Positions 52,025-60,594 of a DNA stretch of 64,000 nt are shown here, one piece after another. Both the position numbers and the translations under genes were made by a program. The DNA comes from Chitinophaga flava (lineage in GTDB: Bacteria; Bacteroidota; Bacteroidia; Chitinophagales; Chitinophagaceae), in contig NZ_QFFJ01000002.1 of the NCBI RefSeq assembly GCF_003308995.1, positions 1,922,001 to 1,986,000 of the forward strand, given 5' to 3'. Position 1 is the stretch's first letter. The number at the start of each line of letters is the position of its first letter. The notes below the pieces were generated by a model. That model was not told the DNA's origin, searched no databases, and saw only the letters and a list, made by a program, of their open reading frames with translations.

Positions 52025-53968
52025 ATGAGAATTATGAAAATGAACTATAAAAGATTGACTGCCGGGATAGCAGCCGGTATGTTGATGATGACTACTGCTA
52101 TTCAACCCATACAGGCACAGGAGTCGCCCAAAGAGGAAGACTTCTTCCGTATAGCCCGTATCAGTTCGCCGGAAGGTACCCTGCTGGAAGTAGGCGGCCT
52201 GTGTACGTTGCCCAATGGCGACCTGGGCATCGCTACCCGCCGTGGTGACATCTTCATCGTGGAAAATCCCACCAGCCGGCAGCCTTATTTCCGTAAAGTG
52301 GCCTCCGGCCTGCACGAGGTGCTGGGCCTTGTATGGAAAGACGGATCCCTGTACTGCGCCCAGCGCGGTGAGCTTACCAAACTCACTGATACCGATATGG
52401 ACGGTAAAATAGATCGTTTTGAAACCGTATATGCATGGCCGTTATCCGGCCACTATCACGAGTACAGCTTCGGCCCTGTAGTAGCACCCGACGGCTCTTT
52501 TTTCGTGTCGGGCAATGTGGCCTTCGGCAATGAAGAATGGTGGCGTGGTGAAAGCCGGGTACCCTGGCGTGGATGGATGATGCATATCAGTGAAGACGGT
52601 AAGATGGAGCCCTGGGCTACCGGATTCCGCTCTCCCTGCGGGCTGGGCATCATCGACGGCGAATTGTTTTATACCGAAAACCAGGGCGACTGGATGGGCT
52701 CCGGTGCACTGGTACACGTGAAAAAAGGGAGCTTCGTAGGACATCCTGCCGGACTGCGCTGGACCAACCTGCCCAACTCTCCGGTAAAACTCACCACCGA
52801 ACAGCTGTATAGCAAAGTAGATCCGCGTTACCGCAGAGATGCCAATGGTCGCGCCATCAAACCGGAGAACGTAGAGAATGAAAAGTTCGTGACGCTCTTT
52901 GATATGAAACAATACTTCCCGGAAGTACAGCTGCCGGCCGTATGGCTGCCGCATGGTGTGCTGGGTGTCTCCAACTCACAAGTAGTGACTATACCCGAAG
53001 GTGTATTCGGACCTTTTGCCAAACAGGTGCTGGTAGGGGATCAGGGGCAGAGTAAAATTATGCGCGTGTTCCTGGAAAAAGTAAACGGCGAATATCAGGG
53101 GGCTGCATGGGACTTCAGAAGTGGTTTTCAGTCAGGTGTACTGCGTCTGGCCTGGGCTAAAGATGGCTCCCTCTTTGTAGGTGAAACCAACCGTGGCTGG
53201 GGTTCTGCGGGTGATGCCAATCAGGGGCTGCAACGGCTCGTATGGAACAACCGCGTGCCTTTTGAAATGAGAACAGTCAGCGCCCGCCCGGATGGTTTTG
53301 AAATTACCTTCACTCAGCCGGTTGATAAAAAATACGCAGAGGACTTAGCAGCTTATCATGTGGAGAGCTTTACCTACAAGTATCATCCCGTATACGGCAG
53401 CCCTACTGTTAACACAGAAAATCTGACAGTAAAAGGTGTGAAAGTATCTGCTGATGGTATGACTGTACGTGTCGTTATCAACGGTATGCGCCGCTATTAT
53501 ATTCACAAACTGGCATTGACCGGCATCCGTTCTCAGGAAGGATCTTATTCACTGGTACATCCTGACGTATATTATACACTGAATAATATTCCGGAAGGCG
53601 CGTCACTGCCGGCGTCGGAGCTGAGCACCAGAAGCAGTGCCAAAGCAGTAGCAGCTGAAACGAAAGCAGCTGCCGGCAAAACGGAGGCTGCTAAAGCAGA
53701 ACCGGCCAAAGCGCCTACCTATGCGCAGATACAGCCACTGCTCAACAAACACACCTGTTCTTCCTGTCATAATCCGGATAAAAAGCAGGTAGGTCCTGGC
53801 TTTAAGGAAGTTGCCAAAAGAAACTATACAGTAGCGAAGATCATGGCATTGATCAAAAATCCGAAGCCAGAAAACTGGCCGGGTTATGCTACGCCTATGC
53901 CGCCTTTCCCGCAGGTGCCACAGGCCGATGCAATGAAAATAGCACAGTGGATCAACTCACTGAAATAA
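52025..53968 (+). CDS. Beta-propeller (sorbosone dehydrogenase-like) protein with C-terminal cytochrome c
   Basis: A 647-aa periplasmic protein. Signal peptide to about residue 35 (IQPIQAQ). Residues about 45-400 are propeller blades of the PVC-type/sorbosone dehydrogenase-like group (LCTLPNGDLGIATRRGDIFI, GYCHEYSFGP-like segment, WATGFRSPCGLGI, FVGHPAGLRW). An alanine/lysine-rich linker (about 535-562) joins a mono-heme cytochrome c: CSSCH at 578-582 and a late methionine in YATPMPPFPQ. It probably oxidises a sugar derivative and passes electrons to the chain. It shares an operon with the DUF1080 gene. Confidence 0.87.
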   Translation: MRIMKMNYKRLTAGIAAGMLMMTTAIQPIQAQESPKEEDFFRIARISSPEGTLLEVGGLCTLPNGDLGIATRRGDIFIVENPTSRQPYFRKVASGLHEVLGLVWKDGSLYCAQRGELTKLTDTDMDGKIDRFETVYAWPLSGHYHEYSFGPVVAPDGSFFVSGNVAFGNEEWWRGESRVPWRGWMMHISEDGKMEPWATGFRSPCGLGIIDGELFYTENQGDWMGSGALVHVKKGSFVGHPAGLRWTNLPNSPVKLTTEQLYSKVDPRYRRDANGRAIKPENVENEKFVTLFDMKQYFPEVQLPAVWLPHGVLGVSNSQVVTIPEGVFGPFAKQVLVGDQGQSKIMRVFLEKVNGEYQGAAWDFRSGFQSGVLRLAWAKDGSLFVGETNRGWGSAGDANQGLQRLVWNNRVPFEMRTVSARPDGFEITFTQPVDKKYAEDLAAYHVESFTYKYHPVYGSPTVNTENLTVKGVKVSADGMTVRVVINGMRRYYIHKLALTGIRSQEGSYSLVHPDVYYTLNNIPEGASLPASELSTRSSAKAVAAETKAAAGKTEAAKAEPAKAPTYAQIQPLLNKHTCSSCHNPDKKQVGPGFKEVAKRNYTVAKIMALIKNPKPENWPGYATPMPPFPQVPQADAMKIAQWINSLK

Positions 53969-53983
53969 CAATAACCAAAAAAT

Positions 53984-54019
53984 CAATGGCTCCCGGTATA
54001 TCAGGAGCCATTGGTTTTT
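53984..54019 (+). terminator. Terminator between the cytochrome gene and the aminopeptidase gene
   Basis: CAATGGCTCC and GGAGCCATTG form a perfect 10-bp stem with a 10-base loop and a tail of Ts on the plus strand; A-rich bases before it could also give weak termination on the minus strand. Confidence 0.85.
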
Positions 54020-54030
54020 CTAGAGCATGG

Positions 54031-55287
54031 TTATCTGTTCATCAGTTCTTCAATCTCTTCTGCTTCCCTCGGAATATTTTCCATCAGATCTTCATAACCG
54101 TTTTCGGTTACCAGCAGATTGTTTTCAATTCTCACACCTATACCTTCTGCTTCGCTATATATCCCTGGTTCGTTGGTGATAACGGCTCCTGCTGGCATGG
54201 GCTCATCATAATAGCCGGTGTCGTGTACGTCCAGTCCCAGGAAATGGGATACGTTGTGATAGCAGTATTTGCTCAGGTAATAAGCTTCTCCGTTGGCCTT
54301 AATGTCTGCAGTAGTGCAGAGTCCGAGCCCTACCAGTTCTCCGATGAGCAGGCTGTTGGAGGCTTTCCAGAGATCTTTTATGAGGATGCCGGCGCGTACG
54401 TGTTGCCGCAATTGTTTGTGGACGCGTAATACAGCATTGTAGAATTCTTTTTGGCGCGGGGTATAACGGCCGTTGACAGGGATGGTCCTGGTATTGTCAG
54501 CATTGTAGTACTCATAGTGGGCAGCAGCGTCGATGAGTACGAGGTCGCCGCTTTTGCCGGTAGATTTGTTGGCGCGGTAGTGCAGGATGCAGGTATCATC
54601 TCCGTAAGCCACGATAGGTTCGTAGGCCCAGGTAGTATTATGCTGCATGTATTCATGAATCATTTCTGCAGCTACCTGATGACCGCTTTTGCCGGGTTGC
54701 ATGTATTGCAGCACACGGCGGAAACCTTTTTCTGTGATATCACAGGCTTTTCTGAGCAATGCAATTTCTTCGGGTGTTTTGGCATTGCGCTGACGGGCCA
54801 GGATAGGGTAGAGCCGTTCATAACGATGAAGTGGATAAAGTTGTTTGCAGGTCAGCAGCAGGCGGTCTTCCCGGGTCTGTGTTTCATTTTCAGAACGGGC
54901 ATGTTCGTTGGTATGCAGGTAGATGCTACTACACAGCGGCAGTATTTTTTTCATGATGGTCCAGAACTCATCGGTATAAAACACAGTACTGATTCCGGAT
55001 ATCTCAGACGCTGCGGATTTATCAACTCTTCTGCCCACCCATTTGATAAAGAGCTGGTCTACTCTTTTGATGAACAGTACTTCCCGCAGGGCAGGGTCGG
55101 GATGAGAGGGACAGAGCACCAGCATGGCATCTTCTTCTGCGATGCCTGTAAGATAGTACAGGTTCACATTTGGGAAGTAGGGCATCACACCATCTGCGTT
55201 GGTGGGTAAAATATCGTTGGCGGTAAGGAGAGCGGCAGCGCCGGCAGGCAATTGCCGGGAAAGCTTTTGACGGTGCGCGGAAAACAT
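54031..55287 (-). CDS. pepP: Xaa-Pro aminopeptidase (M24B, PepP-like)
   Basis: A 418-aa cytoplasmic metallopeptidase that removes an N-terminal residue followed by proline. The N-terminal creatinase-like domain (about 1-165; YFPNVNLYYLTGIAEEDAML) is followed by the pita-bread catalytic domain. All metal ligands can be placed: Asp in LVLIDAAAHYEYYNAD and in NADNTRTIP, His in NVSHFLGLDVHDTG, Glu in VITNEPGIY and in GVRIENNLLVTE. Full length. It is a single gene, convergent with the cytochrome gene. Confidence 0.93.
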   Translation of the reverse strand: MFSAHRQKLSRQLPAGAAALLTANDILPTNADGVMPYFPNVNLYYLTGIAEEDAMLVLCPSHPDPALREVLFIKRVDQLFIKWVGRRVDKSAASEISGISTVFYTDEFWTIMKKILPLCSSIYLHTNEHARSENETQTREDRLLLTCKQLYPLHRYERLYPILARQRNAKTPEEIALLRKACDITEKGFRRVLQYMQPGKSGHQVAAEMIHEYMQHNTTWAYEPIVAYGDDTCILHYRANKSTGKSGDLVLIDAAAHYEYYNADNTRTIPVNGRYTPRQKEFYNAVLRVHKQLRQHVRAGILIKDLWKASNSLLIGELVGLGLCTTADIKANGEAYYLSKYCYHNVSHFLGLDVHDTGYYDEPMPAGAVITNEPGIYSEAEGIGVRIENNLLVTENGYEDLMENIPREAEEIEELMNR

Positions 55288-55377
55288 AACTTACTTTGTT
55301 TGATTTTCACAAACATAGCAGGAGGGCGGGTAATTACTGGTGTAAAAAAGCGACAGTTTGAGGAAGAGTTAAACGGT

Positions 55378-56187
55378 TTATTCAGAAAGGGAGACAGACC
55401 ATTTATGCCATTCTTTGCGGAAATGGGAGAAGTCGTGATAGCCCAGTTCTTCCCAGTCTGCTTTATAGCCGAGGCGGGTGTATTGTTCTGCCGCCTGCCG
55501 GAACCGCAGAATGGACAGGCATTTTTTGGGACTGATGTTTAAGGCTTCGCTGAAATACCGTTCAAGGGTGCGGGGAGATACGTATAGCAGGCCTGCCAGT
55601 TTTTTCAGTTGAAAGCCGGATTGCTGCAGGGCCGGGCCGTTGAGCGATTGTAGTATGCAGGCAAAGCGGTGATTGTCTGTGGCCTGGGCGGCATATCGGC
55701 GCAGGAAGTTTTCAAGCAGTGACTTGATCGTATCCAGGTTGGTGGCGTCGTATACGGCAGATTCCAGTGCTGGTACCTGCGACATGACATCATGGGCTGA
55801 AAGTGTCTGGCGGTGCATGTCTGCGCCTTTCACATGGAAGAGGTAATTGAGAGATGCCGGTTTGAATTTGATACCTGCCAGGAAATTGTTGGGATGATGC
55901 CGGTAGGATACAGGCGTTGTTTGGTATCCTATTAACTCACTGCCGCGGCAACTATGGAGCAGTTGTCCTTCTGCATTACATATTTCAAAAGGGGCGCCCA
56001 TATTTAACACCAGCGATGAATTCATATTGGCCATGAGCAGTTCCCGGAACTCTTCATTGTCGGGGACAGGCTTGCGCAGGTCCAGCAGCCAGTAGTATAC
56101 CACATGAGGGGCCAGGTCGGCCGAAGGGCTGATATACCGGTACTGGCCGGAGAAATATTGCTGATCTATGAATTCGATTGCCTGCAT
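55378..56187 (-). CDS. AraC family transcriptional regulator (DUF6597-type N-terminus)
   Basis: A 269-aa regulator from the ATG at 56187 (MQAIEFIDQQYF); the frame extends 18 codons upstream, which do not resemble the family. The N-terminal part (YISPSADLAPHVVYYWLLD, then ELIGYQTTPVSYRHHPNNFL) is the pattern of DUF6597 regulators. The C-terminal AraC domain (about 165-265; KLAGLLYVSPRTLERYFSEA and DWEELGYHDFSHFRKEW) is degenerate in its second helix-turn-helix. Target unknown. Confidence 0.85.
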   Translation of the reverse strand: MQAIEFIDQQYFSGQYRYISPSADLAPHVVYYWLLDLRKPVPDNEEFRELLMANMNSSLVLNMGAPFEICNAEGQLLHSCRGSELIGYQTTPVSYRHHPNNFLAGIKFKPASLNYLFHVKGADMHRQTLSAHDVMSQVPALESAVYDATNLDTIKSLLENFLRRYAAQATDNHRFACILQSLNGPALQQSGFQLKKLAGLLYVSPRTLERYFSEALNISPKKCLSILRFRQAAEQYTRLGYKADWEELGYHDFSHFRKEWHKWSVSLSE

Positions 56188-56339
56188 TGCAGGGGCTAAT
56201 TTACGGATATTAAGAGCATGATTTGAACAGTTGCTGAACATTTTGCTCTCTTGTTCTGTTAATTAGGTTACCTGTGAAAATCCGGACCAGGGCATTCACG
56301 ATCACTGTTTAATTGTCTTGTTTTACCCGGCTTTCATGT

Positions 56340-56504
56340 TATTTAATGACAAAAGACATTATTCCGGCGATCAGTCGCCGGTTGACGATATTATATTCTG
56401 TTCACATCATTTAAATTAACGGTTGATAAACAGGTACAACATCTTGCAATTTGTTGAGATGTGCTGGGGCGGGCTTATATCTTGATAGCGCCCGCCCTTT
56501 TTTT
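56340..56504 (+). ncRNA. Candidate structured small RNA ending in an orphan terminator
   Basis: Both flanking genes are on the minus strand, yet a plus-strand terminator is present: GGGCGGGC (56467-56474), loop, GCCCGCCC (56490-56497), then seven Ts. Upstream are two more hairpins: CCGGCGA-TCAG-TCGCCGG (56364-56381, perfect) and ACATCT...AGATGT (56439-56462). A 27-codon frame at 56336-56419 overlaps the first hairpin but has no coding character. No promoter is evident, so the 5' end is a guess. The class is not recognised. Confidence 0.45.
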
Positions 56505-56527
56505 ATTTCTTCAGAATAAGCACACCC

Positions 56528-57007
56528 TTACTCCCTGGATTTATATTGATAATATTTTCCTGCCATCAGCCCCATGGGAAGGCCGATCATCACCATAATA
56601 ATACACATGCCAATAACGGTATTGGCTAAACGGAAAGGTCCGTGTGGGATACTGCTGACAGGAATCACCAGCAGGTTCATCACGATCCAGGCGAAGATGC
56701 CGTATATCAGCCCGGTTACGGAAGGGACTTTCCGCATTTCCGGTATACGGGGATACAGGAAAAAGAAAAGCAGGGTAAAGAAGAGGGCAAAACAGTAATG
56801 AAAAAACACTCCCCACCAGGGCATGGCGGGGTTGCCGCTGAAGGCATCTTTGCCAAATGCGCCGCTTGCGACAAACAGGAGTACGTTGACAAAACTTTTG
56901 CCGGTTACCAGTACAAACTGGACACAGGCGCTAAGCAGATCGAGGGTGCCGACCAGCATCCAGGTAAGCAGGATGATGCCGGGAGGAAAAGAGCGTGTTG
57001 TAGCCAT
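56528..57007 (-). CDS. Four-helix membrane protein, YagU/DUF1440-like
   Basis: A 159-aa inner-membrane protein with four hydrophobic helices (about 8-30, 65-88, 98-118 and 130-150). The layout, with GTLDLLSACVQFVLVTGKSF at the start and LIYGIFAWIVMNLLVIPVSS in the third helix, resembles the YagU (DUF1440) family, which is linked to acid tolerance in E. coli. The match is by pattern only. Single gene, divergent from the TetR gene. Confidence 0.65.
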   Translation of the reverse strand: MATTRSFPPGIILLTWMLVGTLDLLSACVQFVLVTGKSFVNVLLFVASGAFGKDAFSGNPAMPWWGVFFHYCFALFFTLLFFFLYPRIPEMRKVPSVTGLIYGIFAWIVMNLLVIPVSSIPHGPFRLANTVIGMCIIMVMIGLPMGLMAGKYYQYKSRE

Positions 57008-57302
57008 AAGGGTAAAAAATAATCTGCATTAAATTAAAAAATTTCTATATAAAATTTCATTTCCACCTGTAGCAATATTATCGGTTACTGTTCGTCTTCT
57101 TATTTGTGTCACTGATACAATATTCCGCACTTTTAAAGCAATGTTAAAAGTTTAGCTTAAAATCTCCTTAAAATTATTTTGTAAATAATTGATTAACATG
57201 ATTATAAGAATTAAAATTATAAAAATTTAAATAAACGTTTAAATAAACGATTGTTTAAATTAAACGTTTGTTTAACTTTGCTTCGTCAAATCAAAAGGGA
57301 AC
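57008..57302. promoter_or_regulatory. TetR operon promoter with operator repeats
   Basis: This AT-rich 295-base divergent region ends with the TetR promoter: ATTG at 57250-57253, 19 bases, then TAACTTTG at 57273-57280 (exact TAnnTTTG). Quasi-palindromes overlap it: TAAACGTTTA at 57232-57241, TAAACGATTGTTTA at 57244-57257 and TAAACGTTTGTTTA at 57261-57274. The last two are 17 bases apart. They are good operator candidates for the TetR protein encoded next. Confidence 0.7.
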
Positions 57303-57935
57303 ATGGAAGAGTATAACGAAAAACAGTTATCTATCATCACGGTGGCGGAAAAGCTGTTTGCAGATAAAGGTTTTCATGGCACTTCCGTTAGAGACATAGC
57401 CCAGGAAGCAGATGTTAACATTGCCATGATATCCTATTACTTCGGGTCCAAGGATAAGTTGCTGGAAGCTGTTTTCAGACTCAGGATGAATGCTTCCCGC
57501 ATATTCATCAATGAGCTGGTCCAGAACGATACCATGGCCCCCCTGGAAAAAATATACTCCCTGATCGACAGGTTTATCAATAAAATGCTTAGTGAACAGA
57601 ATTTCCAGTGCATTATGAGCCGGGAACAACTGAACAAGGAGCAAAGCCCGGTACGGGATCTCATCTGGCAACTGAAGGGCGAAATGCTGGGTTTGATGCG
57701 CCCGATCGTTACCAGTGCCCAGGATGCCGGTATCTTTTATAAGGATGTGGATGTGGAAATGCTGATGACAACACTGTTCGGAACCATTCACCAGACCATA
57801 CCTGCCCAGTACCTGCTACGTACCTATACGGAATACGAGCATATGGACGACCAGGAATTCAAAGAATATTTAAGGCTCAGATTGAGCACTCATTTAAAAA
57901 AATTGTTTAAAGCAATCCTAACACATGAATTCTAG
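57303..57935 (+). CDS. TetR/AcrR family transcriptional regulator
   Basis: A 210-aa repressor. The N-terminal helix-turn-helix (about 8-55; VAEKLFADKGFHGTSVRDIA and NIAMISYYFGSKDKLLEAVF) is classic TetR; the rest is the helical ligand-binding and dimer domain. It is the first gene of an efflux operon and overlaps the TolC-like gene by 11 bases. The repeats over its own promoter suggest autorepression that is relieved by the exported compound. Confidence 0.94.
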   Translation: MEEYNEKQLSIITVAEKLFADKGFHGTSVRDIAQEADVNIAMISYYFGSKDKLLEAVFRLRMNASRIFINELVQNDTMAPLEKIYSLIDRFINKMLSEQNFQCIMSREQLNKEQSPVRDLIWQLKGEMLGLMRPIVTSAQDAGIFYKDVDVEMLMTTLFGTIHQTIPAQYLLRTYTEYEHMDDQEFKEYLRLRLSTHLKKLFKAILTHEF

Positions 57936-59280
57936 AAGCATATACACACGATTATATGCGCTTGCATCCGGAATCGCGCTGATGCTCGTCTTTCAGGCAG
58001 CATCCGCTCAAAGCGTAAAACCGCTTTCGTTAAATGAAGCCATATCGCTGAGTATACAAAACAGCAAACAATTGAAGGCAAGCCAGGCCAGGATAGCGGC
58101 GGCCAACGCCAACGTAAAAACGGCTAACGAACGTCAGTTACCCGACGCCAGCATCTCCGGCTCCTATCTGCGCCTCACACAACCCAACATCGATCTGAAG
58201 CTTGCAAAAGGAAACAGTAGCCCCGGCGCTGCTCCGATGGAAGCACCCAAAGTAAATCAGGCCGCTTACGGTATAGCCAATGTATCTGTACCTGTATTTG
58301 CCGGTATGATGATACAAAGCGGTAAGGAAGCTGCCAGATACCTCGCTCAGGCTGCAAAACTGGACGCTGATAAAGACAAAGATGATGTCATCCAGAATAC
58401 CATCGCCGCCTACAGCAACCTTTATAAAGCAAACCAGGCGGTAATACTGATGCAGGAAAACCTGAAACAGTCTGCCCAACGCGTAAAAGACTTCTCCAAC
58501 CTGGAAAAGAACGGTCTGCTGGCACGCAACGATCTCTTAAAAGCAGAGCTGCAACAGTCCAATTATGAACTGTCCCTGATGGACGCTCAGAACAGCCTGA
58601 AAGTAGCAAACCTCAACATGAACATCATGCTGGGACTGCCCGACAAAACAGAGCTGCAACTAGACACTACCGTCTTTAAAATGGATGATAAACTGGACGC
58701 CAGAGGTGTGGAAGAATTTGAACAACTGGCTTATCAGAACCGTAAAGACGCCGGCTCCCTCTCCGCTAAGGAAAAAGCAGCCAACGCTAATGTAAAAGCC
58801 ACCAAAGGAGAATATTATCCTTCCCTGGCTCTCACCGGTGGTTATATCGCCGCTTATATCCCCAACGTGATAACCATCACCAACGCGGTGACTGCAGGGG
58901 TAGGTCTGAAGTATAACATTGCTTCCCTCTGGAAAACAGGTAGCAAGGTAGCCAGCGCCAAAGCCCAGCTCGCTGAACTGGAAGCCAACCAGGCCAGGCT
59001 TACAGACGCCATCCACCTCGATGTGGTGCAGTCTTACGAAAACTACCTGCTGAGCCGCAAAAAAATGGATACCTACATTAAGGCAATAGAACAATCAGAA
59101 GAGAATTACCGGATCACTAAAAATAAGCATGATAACAATCTGGCCACTACCACCGACCTGCTGGATGCGGATGTGGCTAACCTCCAGTCCCATCTGAACT
59201 ACGCCTTTGCAAAGGCAGATGCGCTGGTAGCCTACAACAAATTGTTACAGGCATCGGGAGTACTCGATAACAACAAATAA
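57925..59280 (+). CDS. TolC family outer-membrane efflux protein
   Basis: A 451-aa outer-membrane channel subunit. Signal peptide (to about residue 29, FQAASAQ), then two outer-membrane efflux repeats of alpha-helical hairpins (about 35-245 and 255-445; LNEAISLSIQNSKQLKASQA, SYENYLLSRKKMDTY, TDLLDADVANLQSHLNYAFA). It works as a trimer that joins the adaptor and pump encoded next. The overlap with the TetR gene shows that they are one transcript. Confidence 0.94.
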   Translation: MNSRSIYTRLYALASGIALMLVFQAASAQSVKPLSLNEAISLSIQNSKQLKASQARIAAANANVKTANERQLPDASISGSYLRLTQPNIDLKLAKGNSSPGAAPMEAPKVNQAAYGIANVSVPVFAGMMIQSGKEAARYLAQAAKLDADKDKDDVIQNTIAAYSNLYKANQAVILMQENLKQSAQRVKDFSNLEKNGLLARNDLLKAELQQSNYELSLMDAQNSLKVANLNMNIMLGLPDKTELQLDTTVFKMDDKLDARGVEEFEQLAYQNRKDAGSLSAKEKAANANVKATKGEYYPSLALTGGYIAAYIPNVITITNAVTAGVGLKYNIASLWKTGSKVASAKAQLAELEANQARLTDAIHLDVVQSYENYLLSRKKMDTYIKAIEQSEENYRITKNKHDNNLATTTDLLDADVANLQSHLNYAFAKADALVAYNKLLQASGVLDNNK

Positions 59281-59341
59281 CAACAAACCAATAAACTACA
59301 AAGCTGTGGAAACGCAAACAAAAGCTACTAATAATATAACC

Positions 59342-60430
59342 ATGCAGGAAAATTCCGCGCCTAAAAAGCGCAGCAAAGGGTTCGTGATCGTTCTGGCCGC
59401 TCTGGTACTGGGTGGTGGCGCGTTCGGTATCTCTAAATACATCCATAGTCTGCACCACGAAGAAACAGACAACGCCCAGATCGATGCTAACGTGAGCCCT
59501 GTTATTCCAAGAGTATCAGGTTTTGTGAAGGAAGTAAGAGTAAAAGATAACCAACACGTAAAAAAAGGTGATACCCTGGTAGTCCTCGATGACCGTGATC
59601 AGGCTATGAAAGTACAACAGGCAGAAAATGCGCTGGGTACCGCCAAAGCCAATCTGGGTGCTGCAGAAGCAACCACCTCCGCTGCCGAAGCCGGTATCAG
59701 CACAGCACAGGCCAACGTAGGCACCATCGACGCACAGATCGAAGCTGCCAAAGTAAATATCTGGAGAGCCAATCAGGACTACGAACGTTACAACAACCTG
59801 ATCAAGGACCACTCTATCACCCAGCAACAGTACGAACAGGCACTGGCTGCCAAACAAACCGCTGAACGTCAGCTCGACGTACTGGTGAAACAGAAAGCTG
59901 CGGCCAACCGCCAGACTTCTGTAGTGTCTTCCCAGAGCAGCGCTACCTCCAAGCAAATCAGCCTGGCCAATGCTTCCATCAAACAAAGAGAAACAGATGT
60001 GGACGATGCTAAACTGGTACAGTCCTATACTGTGATCACTGCTCCTGAAGATGGCGTTGTATCAAAAATATTTGTACAGCCAGGTCAGTATATCTCCGCT
60101 GGTCAGTCTCTTTTCAGTGTAGTAATGGACACCGCTCCATGGGTAGTGGCCAACTTTAAGGAAACACAGCTCGACAAAATGAAGCTCGGACAGAAAGTGA
60201 CCGTTCATGTAGACGCTTTCCCAGGCACTCCGCTGGAAGCCAAACTGACTTCCTTCTCACCTGCCACCGGTGCTAAATTTGCCCTGCTGCCTCCGGATAA
60301 CGCTTCCGGTAACTTCGTAAAAGTAGTACAACGTCTTCCTGTAAAAATCGAATTCGATGACCCGAACAATGAGCTGATAAAACGCTTACGCCCGGGCATG
60401 AACGTACTGGTAGACGTGCATCTCAACTAA
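59342..60430 (+). CDS. HlyD/EmrA-type membrane fusion protein
   Basis: Periplasmic adaptor of the efflux pump (362 aa from the ATG at 59342; a GTG at 59306 would add 12 residues). One N-terminal membrane helix (about 14-34), then the EETDNAQIDANVSPV motif typical of EmrA adaptors, a split biotinyl-lipoyl domain, a long coiled coil (about 85-215, rich in Ala/Gln) and the beta-barrel domain (YTVITAPEDGVVSKIFVQ, PWVVANFKETQLDKM). It links the MFS pump to the TolC-like protein. The next gene is separated from it by an inverted-repeat element. Confidence 0.93.
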   Translation: MQENSAPKKRSKGFVIVLAALVLGGGAFGISKYIHSLHHEETDNAQIDANVSPVIPRVSGFVKEVRVKDNQHVKKGDTLVVLDDRDQAMKVQQAENALGTAKANLGAAEATTSAAEAGISTAQANVGTIDAQIEAAKVNIWRANQDYERYNNLIKDHSITQQQYEQALAAKQTAERQLDVLVKQKAAANRQTSVVSSQSSATSKQISLANASIKQRETDVDDAKLVQSYTVITAPEDGVVSKIFVQPGQYISAGQSLFSVVMDTAPWVVANFKETQLDKMKLGQKVTVHVDAFPGTPLEAKLTSFSPATGAKFALLPPDNASGNFVKVVQRLPVKIEFDDPNNELIKRLRPGMNVLVDVHLN

Positions 60431-60437
60431 TTCATAC

Positions 60438-60577
60438 ATGAATGCATCCCGACCAGGGGTTAATAGTTAATCCGCGACATATTAGATATTGAACGGAAAC
60501 CATTAGCAGAACAATAATCCATCAGACAGGCCCTGAAACCGGCATTAATTATTAATTCCTGGTCGCCCTGCATTCAT
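60438..60577. mobile_element. 140-base element with 34-bp imperfect terminal inverted repeats
   Basis: The left arm (60438-60471, beginning ATGAATGCATCCCGACCAGG) and the right arm (60544-60577, ending CCTGGTCGCCCTGCATTCAT) are reverse complements except for six positions. The 72-base centre has no open frame. Size and structure fit a MITE-like element or a very long hairpin. No clear target-site duplication is seen. It fills nearly the whole gap between the adaptor and pump genes. Confidence 0.6.
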
Positions 60578-60594
60578 TCAAAATAAATCGCTGC

